IMG/VR virus record: IMGVR_UViG_3300028114_000046
Coordinates: 1-34,660 of that record
DNA: 34,660 nt
Strand: one strand, 5' to 3'
From: a virus
The notes below the pieces were generated by a model. It was given only the letters and a program-made list of their open reading frames with translations, did not search any database and was not told the DNA's origin. A program made the position numbers and the translations under genes. Positions 23,087 to 29,242 of the stretch are shown piece by piece; positions within the stretch are counted from its first letter, which is position 1, and each line of letters starts with the position of its first letter.

Positions 23087-23422
23087 ATGGAAAGAGCACT
23101 ATTGTACTTAATATATTCTCCCACGCTTAAAGCGTTTAAGGTTGGCATATCTAACCTATCTAATCGTAGATATTCACAACATAGGGTTAAGGGTTGGATG
23201 TTAATTGACTATTGGTATTTTGAGGATAGAGATAATGCTAGGCTTGTAGAACAGGAGGTTTTGAAGGTTTTTCGTAATAGATTTCCTGGGCGGTACTTAA
23301 ACAAAGAAGATATGCCACAAGATGGTTACACTGAAGCATTTAGTAGTGAGAAAATATCATCAAAAAGGGTAATTAAAATAATTAACAATACAATTAAAAC
23401 TATTAAGTCCGAGACTCAGTGA
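23087..23422 (+). CDS. GIY-YIG domain protein
   Basis: A 111-residue protein. LLYLIYSPTLKAFKVGIS carries the divergent GIY...YIG pair as L-Y-L...K-V-G-I, followed by an Arg-rich helix (NRRYSQHRVKGW), Glu in LVEQEVLKVF and DMPQDGYTEAF. This matches a small GIY-YIG family common in Actinobacteria. Possible nuclease; the catalytic Tyr/Arg/Glu set is only partly visible. Leaderless start. Confidence 0.75.
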   Translation: MERALLYLIYSPTLKAFKVGISNLSNRRYSQHRVKGWMLIDYWYFEDRDNARLVEQEVLKVFRNRFPGRYLNKEDMPQDGYTEAFSSEKISSKRVIKIINNTIKTIKSETQ

Positions 23423-23518
23423 ATGGACTAAATTTTAGTATATCATTATTTTTTTGACGTTAAAGTTTCGGCGAAAAATAGAAAGAGTAAACTGATCTAT
23501 GCACCTAACGGTGCACTA

Positions 23519-23647
23519 TTAGTTAGATTCTTCTACTTTAGCCACTATTCTTTTAATCATATCTTCACGATATTCTGGGGTAAGAATAAAGCCAGTATCT
23601 GTCTCAGTCATAAGCACAGACATTCTAACTATTTCATTAATATTCAA
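23519..23647 (-). CDS. Putative 42-residue protein
   Basis: Frame from TTG at 23647 (an ATG ten codons in is the alternative). Product has TETDTGFILTPEYREDMIKR and an acidic end. It overlaps the preceding gene by three codons. A GCACC/GGTGC hairpin with a four-base loop (about 23501-23514) follows. The start is uncertain. Confidence 0.35.
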   Translation of the reverse strand: MNINEIVRMSVLMTETDTGFILTPEYREDMIKRIVAKVEESN

Positions 23648-23783
23648 GGTTTACCCAAAAGCACACAAAATCTATACTTAAGTTGTATTTGTCCACACTA
23701 AAACCTAATCCAAATCTGCGGGGAGAGAAACCAGCACTAAACCAAACCCTATTACTAACTCGCCACTCTTTATATTTAATCAC
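23637..23783 (-). CDS. Unknown 48-residue protein
   Basis: GTG start overlapping the TGA of the membrane peptide upstream. Product MIKYKEWRVSNRVWFSAGFS then FGLGFSVDKYNLSIDFVCFW: alternating aromatic and polar residues suggest a small beta-sheet protein. Not recognised, but the overlap chain supports it. Confidence 0.5.
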   Translation of the reverse strand: MIKYKEWRVSNRVWFSAGFSPRRFGLGFSVDKYNLSIDFVCFWVNLEY

Positions 23784-23881
23784 AGATTTATCTTTTCTTT
23801 ATTTGTAGCCTGCTTATATCCTAATTTATATGAAAGCAATACTAACAAAACGATTGCTGATGAATGTAACAAATAAAACAT
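23780..23881 (-). CDS. 33-residue single-helix membrane peptide
   Basis: MFYLLHSSAIVLLVLLSYKL forms a membrane helix followed by a basic tail (GYKQATNKEKINL). TTAAGGAGTCAC is a good ribosome site. The GTGA junction couples it to the next gene. Confidence 0.55.
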   Translation of the reverse strand: MFYLLHSSAIVLLVLLSYKLGYKQATNKEKINL

Positions 23882-23938
23882 GTGACTCCTTAATGTAAGG
23901 GACAGTTTTAAGACTTGTCCAGGTCCTATCCTGATCTT

Positions 23939-23992
23939 TTACTTTATAGACGTCGTCAGGCACCATTGCCCGTCTTGGCTTTTGTGGAGCAT
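23939..23992 (-). CDS. Possible 17-codon leader peptide
   Basis: The first ATG after the leftward TATACT box (four bases away) opens a 17-codon frame, Met-Leu-His-Lys-Ser-Gln-Asp-Gly-Gln-Trp and so on, ending 58 bases before the next gene. It could be a leaderless micro-gene, a leader peptide or simply untranslated leader. Confidence 0.25.
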   Translation of the reverse strand: MLHKSQDGQWCLTTSIK

Positions 23993-23996
23993 TACC

Positions 23997-24035
23997 AGTA
24001 TATCTAAAGTTGATAGGTTTGTCAAGTGATACAAT
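23997..24035. promoter_or_regulatory. Divergent promoters of rsmI-like gene and leftward micro-genes
   Basis: Leftward: TTGACA (complement of 24020-24025), 17 bases, TATACT (complement of 23997-24002). Rightward: TGATACAAT (extended -10, box 24030-24035), six bases before the ATG at 24042. The geometry is the same as at 23044-23080. Confidence 0.75.
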
Positions 24036-24041
24036 GATTAC

Positions 24042-24749
24042 ATGGGTAAATTAATTTTAGTCGGAACTCCAATAGGAAACCTACACGACATGTCTATTAG
24101 AATATTTAACTATATAAAGCAGGCAAAAAATATAATAGCCGAAAACCCAAAAGATTTTAATATGTTACTAAGTACGCTAGGTCTGGATAAATCTGATGCC
24201 AACATAATGTACGCACACACCTGGCCAGAATATATTGGAGACAAACCTTTAATCCCTAAAGCGCTAGAACTATTAAAATCTGGAGAAGACGTATATGTGG
24301 TTTGTGATGGCGGTATGCCAGGAATTGCTGATCCAGGATACCTACTAATTAAAGAATGCATTAAAGAAAATATACCTGTCATCTCAACTCCTGGACCGAG
24401 TGCTGTTATAGTGGCAAGCACAGTTACTGGTTGTGGTGATAACTTTTATTTTGGAGGTTTTCTTTCAAAAGACAAACCATCAAGAAACCTTCAACTTCAA
24501 CAAACCTTTACAAACCCCATGCCGAACCTTTTTGTTTTAATAAATGATCAAACCTACGTAGATGAGGTTTTAAAGGATTTGATTCAAAAATGGGGGGATA
24601 GAAAAGGGGCTCTGTGTTATAACCTAACTACTAGCAAAGAATACACAACCTTTGGCACATTAAGTGAATTGCAAAAACATTATATAGATAACTTCTATGG
24701 GGAAGATCAGGTCATGATCGTAATAGATGGTTTGGATGAAACCTTATAG
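24042..24749 (+). CDS. rsmI: RsmI-like 16S rRNA 2'-O-methyltransferase (tetrapyrrole methylase fold)
   Basis: A 235-residue protein. LILVGTPIGNLHDMSIR is the RsmI N-terminal motif, CDGGMPGIADPGYLL matches the SDAGTPGISDPG loop, and STPGPSAVIVAS the next conserved loop. RsmI methylates the ribose of C1402 in the 16S decoding centre. Differences from host enzymes include AENPKDFN where AEDTR is usual, and a shorter C-terminal part (host enzymes are about 275-290). Substrate could be rRNA or another RNA. Leaderless start. Confidence 0.78.
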   Translation: MGKLILVGTPIGNLHDMSIRIFNYIKQAKNIIAENPKDFNMLLSTLGLDKSDANIMYAHTWPEYIGDKPLIPKALELLKSGEDVYVVCDGGMPGIADPGYLLIKECIKENIPVISTPGPSAVIVASTVTGCGDNFYFGGFLSKDKPSRNLQLQQTFTNPMPNLFVLINDQTYVDEVLKDLIQKWGDRKGALCYNLTTSKEYTTFGTLSELQKHYIDNFYGEDQVMIVIDGLDETL

Positions 24750-24794
24750 TGGCAATTTGGGCGGGATATAAAATATGATACACTTACCCTTAGT

Positions 24795-24989
24795 ATGTGT
24801 CCCACCTGTAACAAACCCCTTATCCCAATAGTCTATGGTTTTGTAGGAAAAAAATACCTAGATGCCCACGCAAAAAGTTTGATATTTCTAGTTAGTCGCA
24901 CATATCATCGAAAGTCTGATCCGCTATCATATTGCCCTATATGCCAAGAATCTTATGGTGATGATGTTGGTTTACCCCCGCTTTTTTAA
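24795..24989 (+). CDS. Small two-CxxC zinc protein
   Basis: A 64-residue protein with MCPTC (C2, C5) at the extreme N-terminus and YCPICQESYG (C47, C50). Between lies a helical basic segment (LVSRTYHRK). Zinc binding is likely; role unknown. TGATACACT (box 24779-24784) lies ten bases before the ATG, and there is no Shine-Dalgarno, so the mRNA is nearly leaderless. Confidence 0.6.
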   Translation: MCPTCNKPLIPIVYGFVGKKYLDAHAKSLIFLVSRTYHRKSDPLSYCPICQESYGDDVGLPPLF

Positions 24990-25006
24990 CTGCTCTAATA
25001 GGCTAT

Positions 25007-25027
25007 AAACCATGATTATGATGGTTT
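25007..25027 (+). terminator. Hairpin AAACCAT/ATGGTTT after the zinc-protein gene
   Basis: AAACCAT (25007-25013) pairs with ATGGTTT (25021-25027) over a seven-base loop, followed by T and AGGGTTTG. It may end rightward transcription, or serve as an operator: the same half-sites recur at 25219 and 25284 and near 25830. Confidence 0.45.
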
Positions 25028-25185
25028 TAGGGTTTGTCATAGACTAAATAAATCTTACTGATGATGGATAGATCTGACTGTAGAGCAAATTGGAGGAATG
25101 TGGTGGGGAATGGAGCGCTTTTTTTAAGGGGCTTCGTAATGTCTGGTTGAAAAACCTTCCTACCTCCAAACCTTCCTACCTTCAT
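25027..25185 (-). CDS. Putative 52-residue basic protein
   Basis: The frame from the ATG at 25185 gives MKVGRFGGRKVFQPDITKPL and a hydrophobic end (SIISKIYLVYDKP). An upstream ATG at 25260 would give 77 residues but would place the consensus promoter at 25207-25235 inside the gene. Codons 3-11 are made of an imperfect 13-base repeat. Moderate support only. Confidence 0.4.
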   Translation of the reverse strand: MKVGRFGGRKVFQPDITKPLKKSAPFPTTFLQFALQSDLSIISKIYLVYDKP

Positions 25186-25206
25186 ATTGTGGCATATTGG
25201 CCATGC

Positions 25207-25235
25207 ATTATACTCTGAAAACCATGGTTTGTCAA
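25207..25235 (-). promoter_or_regulatory. Perfect consensus promoter with a 12-bp palindrome in its spacer
   Basis: TTGACA (complement of 25230-25235), exactly 17 bases, TATAAT (complement of 25207-25212). The palindrome AAACCATGGTTT occupies 25219-25230, overlapping the -35 by one base. This position suits a repressor site. Confidence 0.75.
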
Positions 25236-25285
25236 ACCTTTTTACCTTAAAAACACCCATAAAAAAGTAAAGAAAATGTTATAAA

Positions 25286-25314
25286 ACCATAGGATTTCTG
25301 GGGAAAAAATTCAA
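25286..25314 (-). promoter_or_regulatory. Leftward promoter with the T/C-run motif
   Basis: TTGAAT (complement of 25309-25314), 17 bases beginning TTTTTCCCCAG, TATGGT (complement of 25286-25291). It has the spacer motif shared with the other leftward promoters. The -10 is weaker than at the others. Confidence 0.5.
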
Positions 25315-25358
25315 ATATCGTAATAAAAATAACAGAAAAGTTTTAAAATATTAAGGTT

Positions 25359-25562
25359 TTATATAGAGGGTTTATTGCTTTGTTTATCTTTGTCCCCGCC
25401 GTTAAAAAAACTGCGGACGGTCTTGAATGTCTTGACTGGATGAAACACTGGGGAGAAAGCAAAGGCGATTGCCTGCTCTAACTGTTGTTCAACTTGTGTT
25501 TCTCTTTCTGATTGGCGACGGGTGTTACCGCTCCACATTCTGGAAAAATGTCTTGGGCTCAT
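25359..25562 (-). CDS. Unknown 67-residue protein
   Basis: The ATG at 25562 is chosen because a TGATATAAT box (complement of 25569-25574) ends six bases upstream; the ATG two codons earlier falls within that gap. Product MSPRHFSRMWSGNTRRQSER, a helix (QVEQQLEQAIAFAFSPVF) and a polar tail (NGGDKDKQSNK). Arg-rich start and amphipathic helix; function unknown. Confidence 0.6.
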   Translation of the reverse strand: MSPRHFSRMWSGNTRRQSERETQVEQQLEQAIAFAFSPVFHPVKTFKTVRSFFNGGDKDKQSNKPSI

Positions 25563-25609
25563 AATCAAATTATATCACTGTTTAATCTATTAAAAAAAAC
25601 GGGACGGGA

Positions 25610-25744
25610 TCAACCAGAATACATATATCTAAAATGCTCTCTACAAGTATCTATAACAAACCCTTCTTCACTGGTAGAGGAGAATATAGAATCACTATCA
25701 CAGTAATAACACTTGGTTTTCTTTATAGATTGAAGGTTTGGCAT
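25610..25744 (-). CDS. 44-residue leaderless zinc-finger protein
   Basis: MPNLQSIKKTKCYYCDSDSI then VIDTCREHFRYMYSG: C12, C15, C34 and H37 repeat the C-x-x-C...C-x-x-H pattern of the 13337 protein in a smaller form. TGATATAAT (box: complement of 25751-25756) stands six bases before the ATG. It is too short for most gene callers. Confidence 0.65.
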   Translation of the reverse strand: MPNLQSIKKTKCYYCDSDSIFSSTSEEGFVIDTCREHFRYMYSG

Positions 25745-25866
25745 AAAATTATTATATCAGATATAAAGGTTTGGCGAAAAGTTCCGGGATTTTTTAAAGT
25801 TGGTTCTTAATGTCTATTTGAGGTTTGATGGTTTGATGGTTTGGAAGTGGATGCCGGGCAGGCCGC

Positions 25867-26169
25867 TTAGGCTTCAGGAAAATAATTTTGAGAGTTGGAT
25901 AACATCTCTTCTAAATCTTCCCACTCTGCGTCATCTACGACATTTCCGTTTTGATCTACAAAGCCAAGTGATGCTAGCAACATATCAAAGGTTTCTTCAA
26001 TGTATAAGTCTGCCCTTGGTGTTGGTAAAACTATATCAGTATGGATAGCGTGTGCCAATGGTAAACCAATATCATTGTATTCAATAAACTCTTCAAATGC
26101 TTCTTCATCCCTATAATTCATCCATAACTCAGAAAGGATCTTTACTTTATTTAATGGAGAAACGCTCAT
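25867..26169 (-). CDS. Unknown 100-residue acidic protein
   Basis: A helical, acidic protein: SELWMNYRDEEAFEEFIEYN, DIGLPLAHAIHTDIVLP, TFDMLLASLGFVDQNG, EWEDLEEML. The plan of short helices and many Glu/Asp recalls phage early proteins that bind host factors. TATACT (complement of 26176-26181) is six bases before the ATG, with a TAGACT -35 at 17 bases. Leaderless. Confidence 0.7.
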   Translation of the reverse strand: MSVSPLNKVKILSELWMNYRDEEAFEEFIEYNDIGLPLAHAIHTDIVLPTPRADLYIEETFDMLLASLGFVDQNGNVVDDAEWEDLEEMLSNSQNYFPEA

Positions 26170-26191
26170 ACTATAAGTATACCAAACTTTA

Positions 26192-26425
26192 TCATGGAAG
26201 TCTACGCTGGTCGTATTTTAATTTTTCATGTTCGAAAGTGTCCTCTTGGAACTTAGCACTTTCTAGCACTTCTATTGCCCTGCGATAAATTAAATAAGGA
26301 GTTGCCTTTGCTAAATAATATCCAACCTTTTCTAAATCAAGATAAAAATCAGATAAAATCTTGCCCATAGCAACGGCAGCCTTCTCCTCTTTGGTTACTA
26401 TCGGCCTTTTATTAATTCTATACAT
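26192..26425 (-). CDS. Unknown 77-residue helical protein
   Basis: The ATG at 26425 is preferred because GAGGAG lies five bases upstream; a GTG two codons earlier would overlap it. Product has KEEKAAVAMGKILSDFYLDL and AIEVLESAKFQEDTFEHEK, mostly helical. A promoter TTGCTC-N17-TATAAT lies upstream (complements of 26466-26471 and 26443-26448). Confidence 0.65.
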   Translation of the reverse strand: MYRINKRPIVTKEEKAAVAMGKILSDFYLDLEKVGYYLAKATPYLIYRRAIEVLESAKFQEDTFEHEKLKYDQRRLP

Positions 26426-26459
26426 AGACACTCCTCATTAACATTATACTAAAAGAATA

Positions 26460-26515
26460 AGCAGGGAGCAAGTCCCACAACCGCCCCCTGCCTGTAAGCA
26501 CTAGGATGACCCCCA
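26460..26515 (-). terminator. Two GC-rich hairpins after the 26518 gene
   Basis: Reading leftward, CTAGGCTGG.../CCTAG forms one hairpin and GCAGGG.../CCCTGC a second, followed by TTATTCTTTT. The second stem overlaps the -35 of the next gene's promoter, so termination and re-initiation are packed into about 50 bases. Confidence 0.5.
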
Positions 26516-26517
26516 GC

Positions 26518-26895
26518 CTAGATGCTTGATGAAGCCCCCACGGAGTGTACACCGCTGGGCAAATTATAAGTTATAAAACTATCAATGTCTTTGTGATTGA
26601 CATCGTCGTGACTGATAGTGTTATTAGTCAGGTCAATTAATATTGGATGGTCCATCCATTCCATACGGTTAGGGTTACATGCATAGATCCCAAACCCTGT
26701 CTCATCCAAGATAGAGTCTTGCATCAAGTAACTAATAGCCATGCGGGTATAGTATTCCGTATCACCTTTACGTGGAGCAGCATGCTGCAGGGCACGAGCA
26801 AGATCTTCATACATACTGTCTTCGCCCCAATGGCTGTACAGCGCTACTGCTAGATCCTCTGACTGTTTAAATATAAATGTGCAACGGGCTCCCAT
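26518..26895 (-). CDS. Unknown 125-residue protein
   Basis: Begins MGARCTFIFKQSEDLAVALY, with helical SMYEDLARALQHAAP, TEYYTRMAISYLMQDSI and ETGFGIYACNPNRMEW. A mixed alpha/beta fold; I have the impression of similar proteins in actinophages, unnamed. The ATG overlaps the preceding stop (TAATG). It is the last gene of the 28278 operon. Confidence 0.7.
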   Translation of the reverse strand: MGARCTFIFKQSEDLAVALYSHWGEDSMYEDLARALQHAAPRKGDTEYYTRMAISYLMQDSILDETGFGIYACNPNRMEWMDHPILIDLTNNTISHDDVNHKDIDSFITYNLPSGVHSVGASSSI

Positions 26896-27239
26896 TAGTC
26901 ATTCTCCTCATCTAGGTCTACATCGTTTTCAAAATCGATTAACACTTTAGATACTCTGCCGTCACTATTAAGTTCTATATATACGGGATATAAACCATCG
27001 CCATAGCCAGTATTAAATACTACTGCCGAACCAGCGTTTAATTCACCATATGAATTCTTAAGCGTAGTAGCGCAGGCACCATGATAAGAATATTGGCCTT
27101 CCTTGCCGTCAATATTAAACTCATCATTTTTGTTGGTATCCCAGTTATCTAAATAACATGGGTCGCCAACCATTGCTTGTCCGCTATCAACTGCGAACTG
27201 CCCTGCTAGAATAAAATTGCCTGTCTTTATTTGGGTCAT
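26895..27239 (-). CDS. Unknown 114-residue beta-rich protein
   Basis: AGQFAVDSGQAMVGDPCYL is a motif shared by a widespread phage and bacterial group of unknown function (Ser-Gly-Gln then Gly-Asp-Pro-Cys-Tyr). NTGYGDGLYPVYIELN follows. Predominantly beta. CTAAGGAGATATA precedes the ATG. Confidence 0.7.
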   Translation of the reverse strand: MTQIKTGNFILAGQFAVDSGQAMVGDPCYLDNWDTNKNDEFNIDGKEGQYSYHGACATTLKNSYGELNAGSAVVFNTGYGDGLYPVYIELNSDGRVSKVLIDFENDVDLDEEND

Positions 27240-27248
27240 TATATCTCC

Positions 27249-27800
27249 TTAGAAATGGAAGTCTACTGGAACTAGATATTGTCTCACGGCTTGCTCAGGT
27301 TTGTCAAGTCGCTCTTTAATATAGGTTGCTTCAGCGATATTTTCTTCAAGGTCGTAAAGACCACTATCACATGTCCAACCACCCATTAGCATTGTGGCTG
27401 CTTCTTTCATAGTATAAGCAGACATCATGACGTCTCCACTATACTCTGACCTACCGCCTTCTGAAGCGTAGTCAACCATATCACTAATAAACTTATCAGG
27501 CTTAAACTCAACAATTGCTCTGTTCATGGCCTGGGATTTCCATTTACCTATCTGTACCAGCGTTTCTTGAAATTTATCCTTGTCTTCAGCAAAGCCCAAG
27601 ATATCAGTAGGGTCATCAGTATAACCGTCCATAATATTTTTATGTGCTTTTTCACTAAACCTTCCCCCTCCTACTACATGCCAATCAGACCAATCAGCAA
27701 ATCGATATCCGTCTTCTCTTGTTGATAAGGATACTACAACCTTGTCAAATGCTTGTTGCTTATTATCTGCCTCAACTGCTATATATTGTAATGTATGCAT
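27249..27800 (-). CDS. Unknown 183-residue protein
   Basis: MHTLQYIAVEADNKQQAFDK resembles a small ferredoxin-like alpha/beta start. ADWSDWHVVGGGRFSE and GGWTCDSGLYDLEEN are striking conserved-looking segments. The overall pattern suits an actinophage early protein of unknown role. ATG overlaps the stop of the gene upstream (TAATG). Confidence 0.7.
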   Translation of the reverse strand: MHTLQYIAVEADNKQQAFDKVVVSLSTREDGYRFADWSDWHVVGGGRFSEKAHKNIMDGYTDDPTDILGFAEDKDKFQETLVQIGKWKSQAMNRAIVEFKPDKFISDMVDYASEGGRSEYSGDVMMSAYTMKEAATMLMGGWTCDSGLYDLEENIAEATYIKERLDKPEQAVRQYLVPVDFHF

Positions 27801-28123
27801 TATTGCTCATCCTCTTCTACTGAAGTTAAAAGCATTTGATAATCCTTAGTCTCATCAAAGGGCACGGTAGTTACAAAGTACCCAATCCTATTAATAATCT
27901 TTTTACCGTTCCAGATATAAGAGTTACCACTGTCACCGTCACCATATGTCCATACAGTGTTACTTGGCTGCTGGTCTATGAAATCTAACTCTTCTCCATA
28001 GGTTTCAAACATGTAGCCAATTCCGTTTTCATCTTCAAAGGAAGGGTTTGGGCTCAACAAATTTGGAATAGGCTTATAAGTATAAAACCATTCTTCCTCT
28101 GTAAGTTCTACTAGGTCCCTCAT
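27800..28123 (-). CDS. Unknown 107-residue protein
   Basis: An aromatic- and acid-rich protein (EEEWFYTYKPIPNLLSP, TVWTYGDGDSGNSYIWNGK) ending in an acidic tail. Starts with an ATGA overlap to the preceding gene. Beta-rich by pattern; function unknown. Confidence 0.65.
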   Translation of the reverse strand: MRDLVELTEEEWFYTYKPIPNLLSPNPSFEDENGIGYMFETYGEELDFIDQQPSNTVWTYGDGDSGNSYIWNGKKIINRIGYFVTTVPFDETKDYQMLLTSVEEDEQ

Positions 28124-28278
28124 TCGGAAACCTTATCTAATACAACTGACAAACCATGCATTACCTCTTTAGTAACTTGGTCTTCATTATCTTCATCAGT
28201 TTCATAGGTAAAGTTCATATAATCGCCTGTTGGCTCAAATATAATCTCTACTTCCCATGTGTTTGCATACTCGCTCAT
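28120..28278 (-). CDS. Unknown 52-residue acidic protein
   Basis: MSEYANTWEVEIIFEPTGDY then ETDEDNEDQVTKEVM. First gene of a five-gene chain (28278 to 26518) linked by ATGA and TAATG overlaps. GAAAGAGGCCCAA serves as ribosome site; the leader contains the AACAGAAA motif also found before 31490, 31994 and 32253. Confidence 0.6.
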   Translation of the reverse strand: MSEYANTWEVEIIFEPTGDYMNFTYETDEDNEDQVTKEVMHGLSVVLDKVSE

Positions 28279-28309
28279 TTGGGCCTCTTTCTGTTAGGTT
28301 CTTAATACA

Positions 28310-28338
28310 AGTTTACTACGAACTGGGAAAAATTACAA
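28310..28338 (-). promoter_or_regulatory. Leftward promoter of the 28278 operon
   Basis: TTGTAA (complement of 28333-28338), 17 bases beginning TTTTTCCCAG, TAAACT (complement of 28310-28315). Leader of about 25 bases. Confidence 0.7.
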
Positions 28339-28348
28339 GGTATCGTAA

Positions 28349-28364
28349 GGTGATCTACATCACA
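28349..28364. promoter_or_regulatory. CRP/GlxR-like site 1
   Basis: GGTGATCTACATCACA: one mismatch to TGTGANNTANNTCACA, including the central TA. It lies ten bases upstream of the -35 of the 28278 operon and covers the stop codon of the 28355 gene. Confidence 0.55.
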
Positions 28365-28507
28365 CTGGTATGACCACCCCAATAGACTTGGGGGTTCTTC
28401 TCAAGAACTATCCTAATACTATTAACAACTTCTTCGTCAGACATGATATCTCCGTCTGTGTTTATAAGTTCCATAATCTTATCTATGATCTCACCGTGCT
28501 CCATCAT
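28355..28507 (-). CDS. Unknown 50-residue acidic helical protein
   Basis: MMEHGEIIDKIMELINTDGD and MSDEEVVNSIRIVLEKNPQ: two helices with an acidic turn. The ATG at 28507 overlaps the TGA of the zinc gene upstream (ATGA). It is the last gene of the 29147 chain. Confidence 0.55.
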   Translation of the reverse strand: MMEHGEIIDKIMELINTDGDIMSDEEVVNSIRIVLEKNPQVYWGGHTSVM

Positions 28508-28623
28508 TGTTTATCCAACTCTATCTGTTCAGCACAGTCATTACATCTCTGATCATAATCCAATTGTTCAAGGGTAGCCTCAGAGCCACAGTCAAAGCAG
28601 GTAGTTAATAAAGAAGCAATCAT
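28504..28623 (-). CDS. 39-residue zinc-ribbon peptide
   Basis: MIASLLTTCFDCGSEATLEQ then RCNDCAEQIELDK: C9, C12, C27 and C30 can bind one zinc. Overlaps on both sides (TAATG, ATGA). Too short for most gene callers, but the two C-x-x-C pairs make it convincing. Confidence 0.65.
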   Translation of the reverse strand: MIASLLTTCFDCGSEATLEQLDYDQRCNDCAEQIELDKQ

Positions 28624-28781
28624 TATTCAAAGTACCCTTCTGCCCATAGACCACCTAAAAAACTATGAGTCATAACAAGCCTTGAATGTAACCAAGGATC
28701 ATCAGTGTCGTCTACCTGTGTAAGAGATGCATCTACTGACTGAATCATTTCTTGTAAATCTTTTAATTCATAGCCTAACAT
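28623..28781 (-). CDS. Unknown 52-residue protein
   Basis: MLGYELKDLQEMIQSVDASL then WLHSRLVMTHSFLGGLWAEG. A two-helix acidic protein. TAATG overlaps link it to both neighbours. Confidence 0.6.
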   Translation of the reverse strand: MLGYELKDLQEMIQSVDASLTQVDDTDDPWLHSRLVMTHSFLGGLWAEGYFE

Positions 28782-28942
28782 TACTCACCCCAGTACTGAA
28801 CAATAGTTTTAATAGTCGTATGAATGTGACAGTCACAGTCTTCTCCACCCATATTTTCATGAAAGTCAAAGTGGTCAAGGTTATCTTCGTATATGGCTTC
28901 AACAAGTTCATCTATTGTTTTTAGTTTAAACTGCGTATTCAT
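28781..28942 (-). CDS. Unknown 53-residue acidic protein
   Basis: The ATG at 28942 is preferred because AAGGAG lies seven bases upstream; longer starts fall further inside the preceding gene. Product MNTQFKLKTIDELVEAIYED then GGEDCDCHIHTTIKTIVQYW. Cys-Asp-Cys-His-Ile-His could bind a metal. It overlaps the preceding gene by 17 bases. Confidence 0.6.
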   Translation of the reverse strand: MNTQFKLKTIDELVEAIYEDNLDHFDFHENMGGEDCDCHIHTTIKTIVQYWGE

Positions 28943-29147
28943 CTTCATACTCCTTAAAGTACCAAGTGAGGGATCGAACATTTAAGTCTAACTCTTTATA
29001 TGGGTATTTGTCAAGTACATATTGTAATGCGTCACCTGCGGTCTTAAAGTCAGAGACACACCACTCGTCAACAGACACTTCCCAACAATTAACTCCGCCA
29101 GGGGAGCATGAGTAATCTACTTCATATATTTGTACATTTAGGGTCAT
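28926..29147 (-). CDS. Unknown 73-residue protein, head of a micro-gene chain
   Basis: MTLNVQIYEVDYSCSPGGVN, DEWCVSDFKTAGDALQYVLD and a charged end (YFKEYEDEYAV). An alpha/beta small protein. The ATG is six bases after a TAAAAT box with a TTGATT -35, so the mRNA is leaderless and serves five genes down to 28355. Confidence 0.7.
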   Translation of the reverse strand: MTLNVQIYEVDYSCSPGGVNCWEVSVDEWCVSDFKTAGDALQYVLDKYPYKELDLNVRSLTWYFKEYEDEYAV

Positions 29148-29153
29148 GTTAAT

Positions 29154-29182
29154 ATTTTACACCAAACTGGGAAAAAAATCAA
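29154..29182 (-). promoter_or_regulatory. Leftward leaderless promoter
   Basis: TTGATT (complement of 29177-29182), 17 bases beginning TTTTTCCCAG, TAAAAT (complement of 29154-29159), six bases, ATG at 29147. Confidence 0.75.
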
Positions 29183-29226
29183 GTCCCCTTAATAAAGTAT
29201 TTATGTGTTATTATTTAAACAAACAA

Positions 29227-29242
29227 AAAGCCGGGCCCATTG
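29227..29242 (-). terminator. Possible short terminator after tRNA-Asp
   Basis: Reading leftward, TGGGCCCGG is followed by CTTTTTGTTTGTTT. The stem is short but GC-only and the T-tract is good. It would end the DUF932-tRNA transcript before the next promoter. Confidence 0.4.

Noticed and set aside
27284-27294. TGCTCAGG, resembling the GAGCA 3' element
   Set aside because: It lies inside the 27249-27800 coding frame and lacks the paired GAGC half, so it is probably chance.
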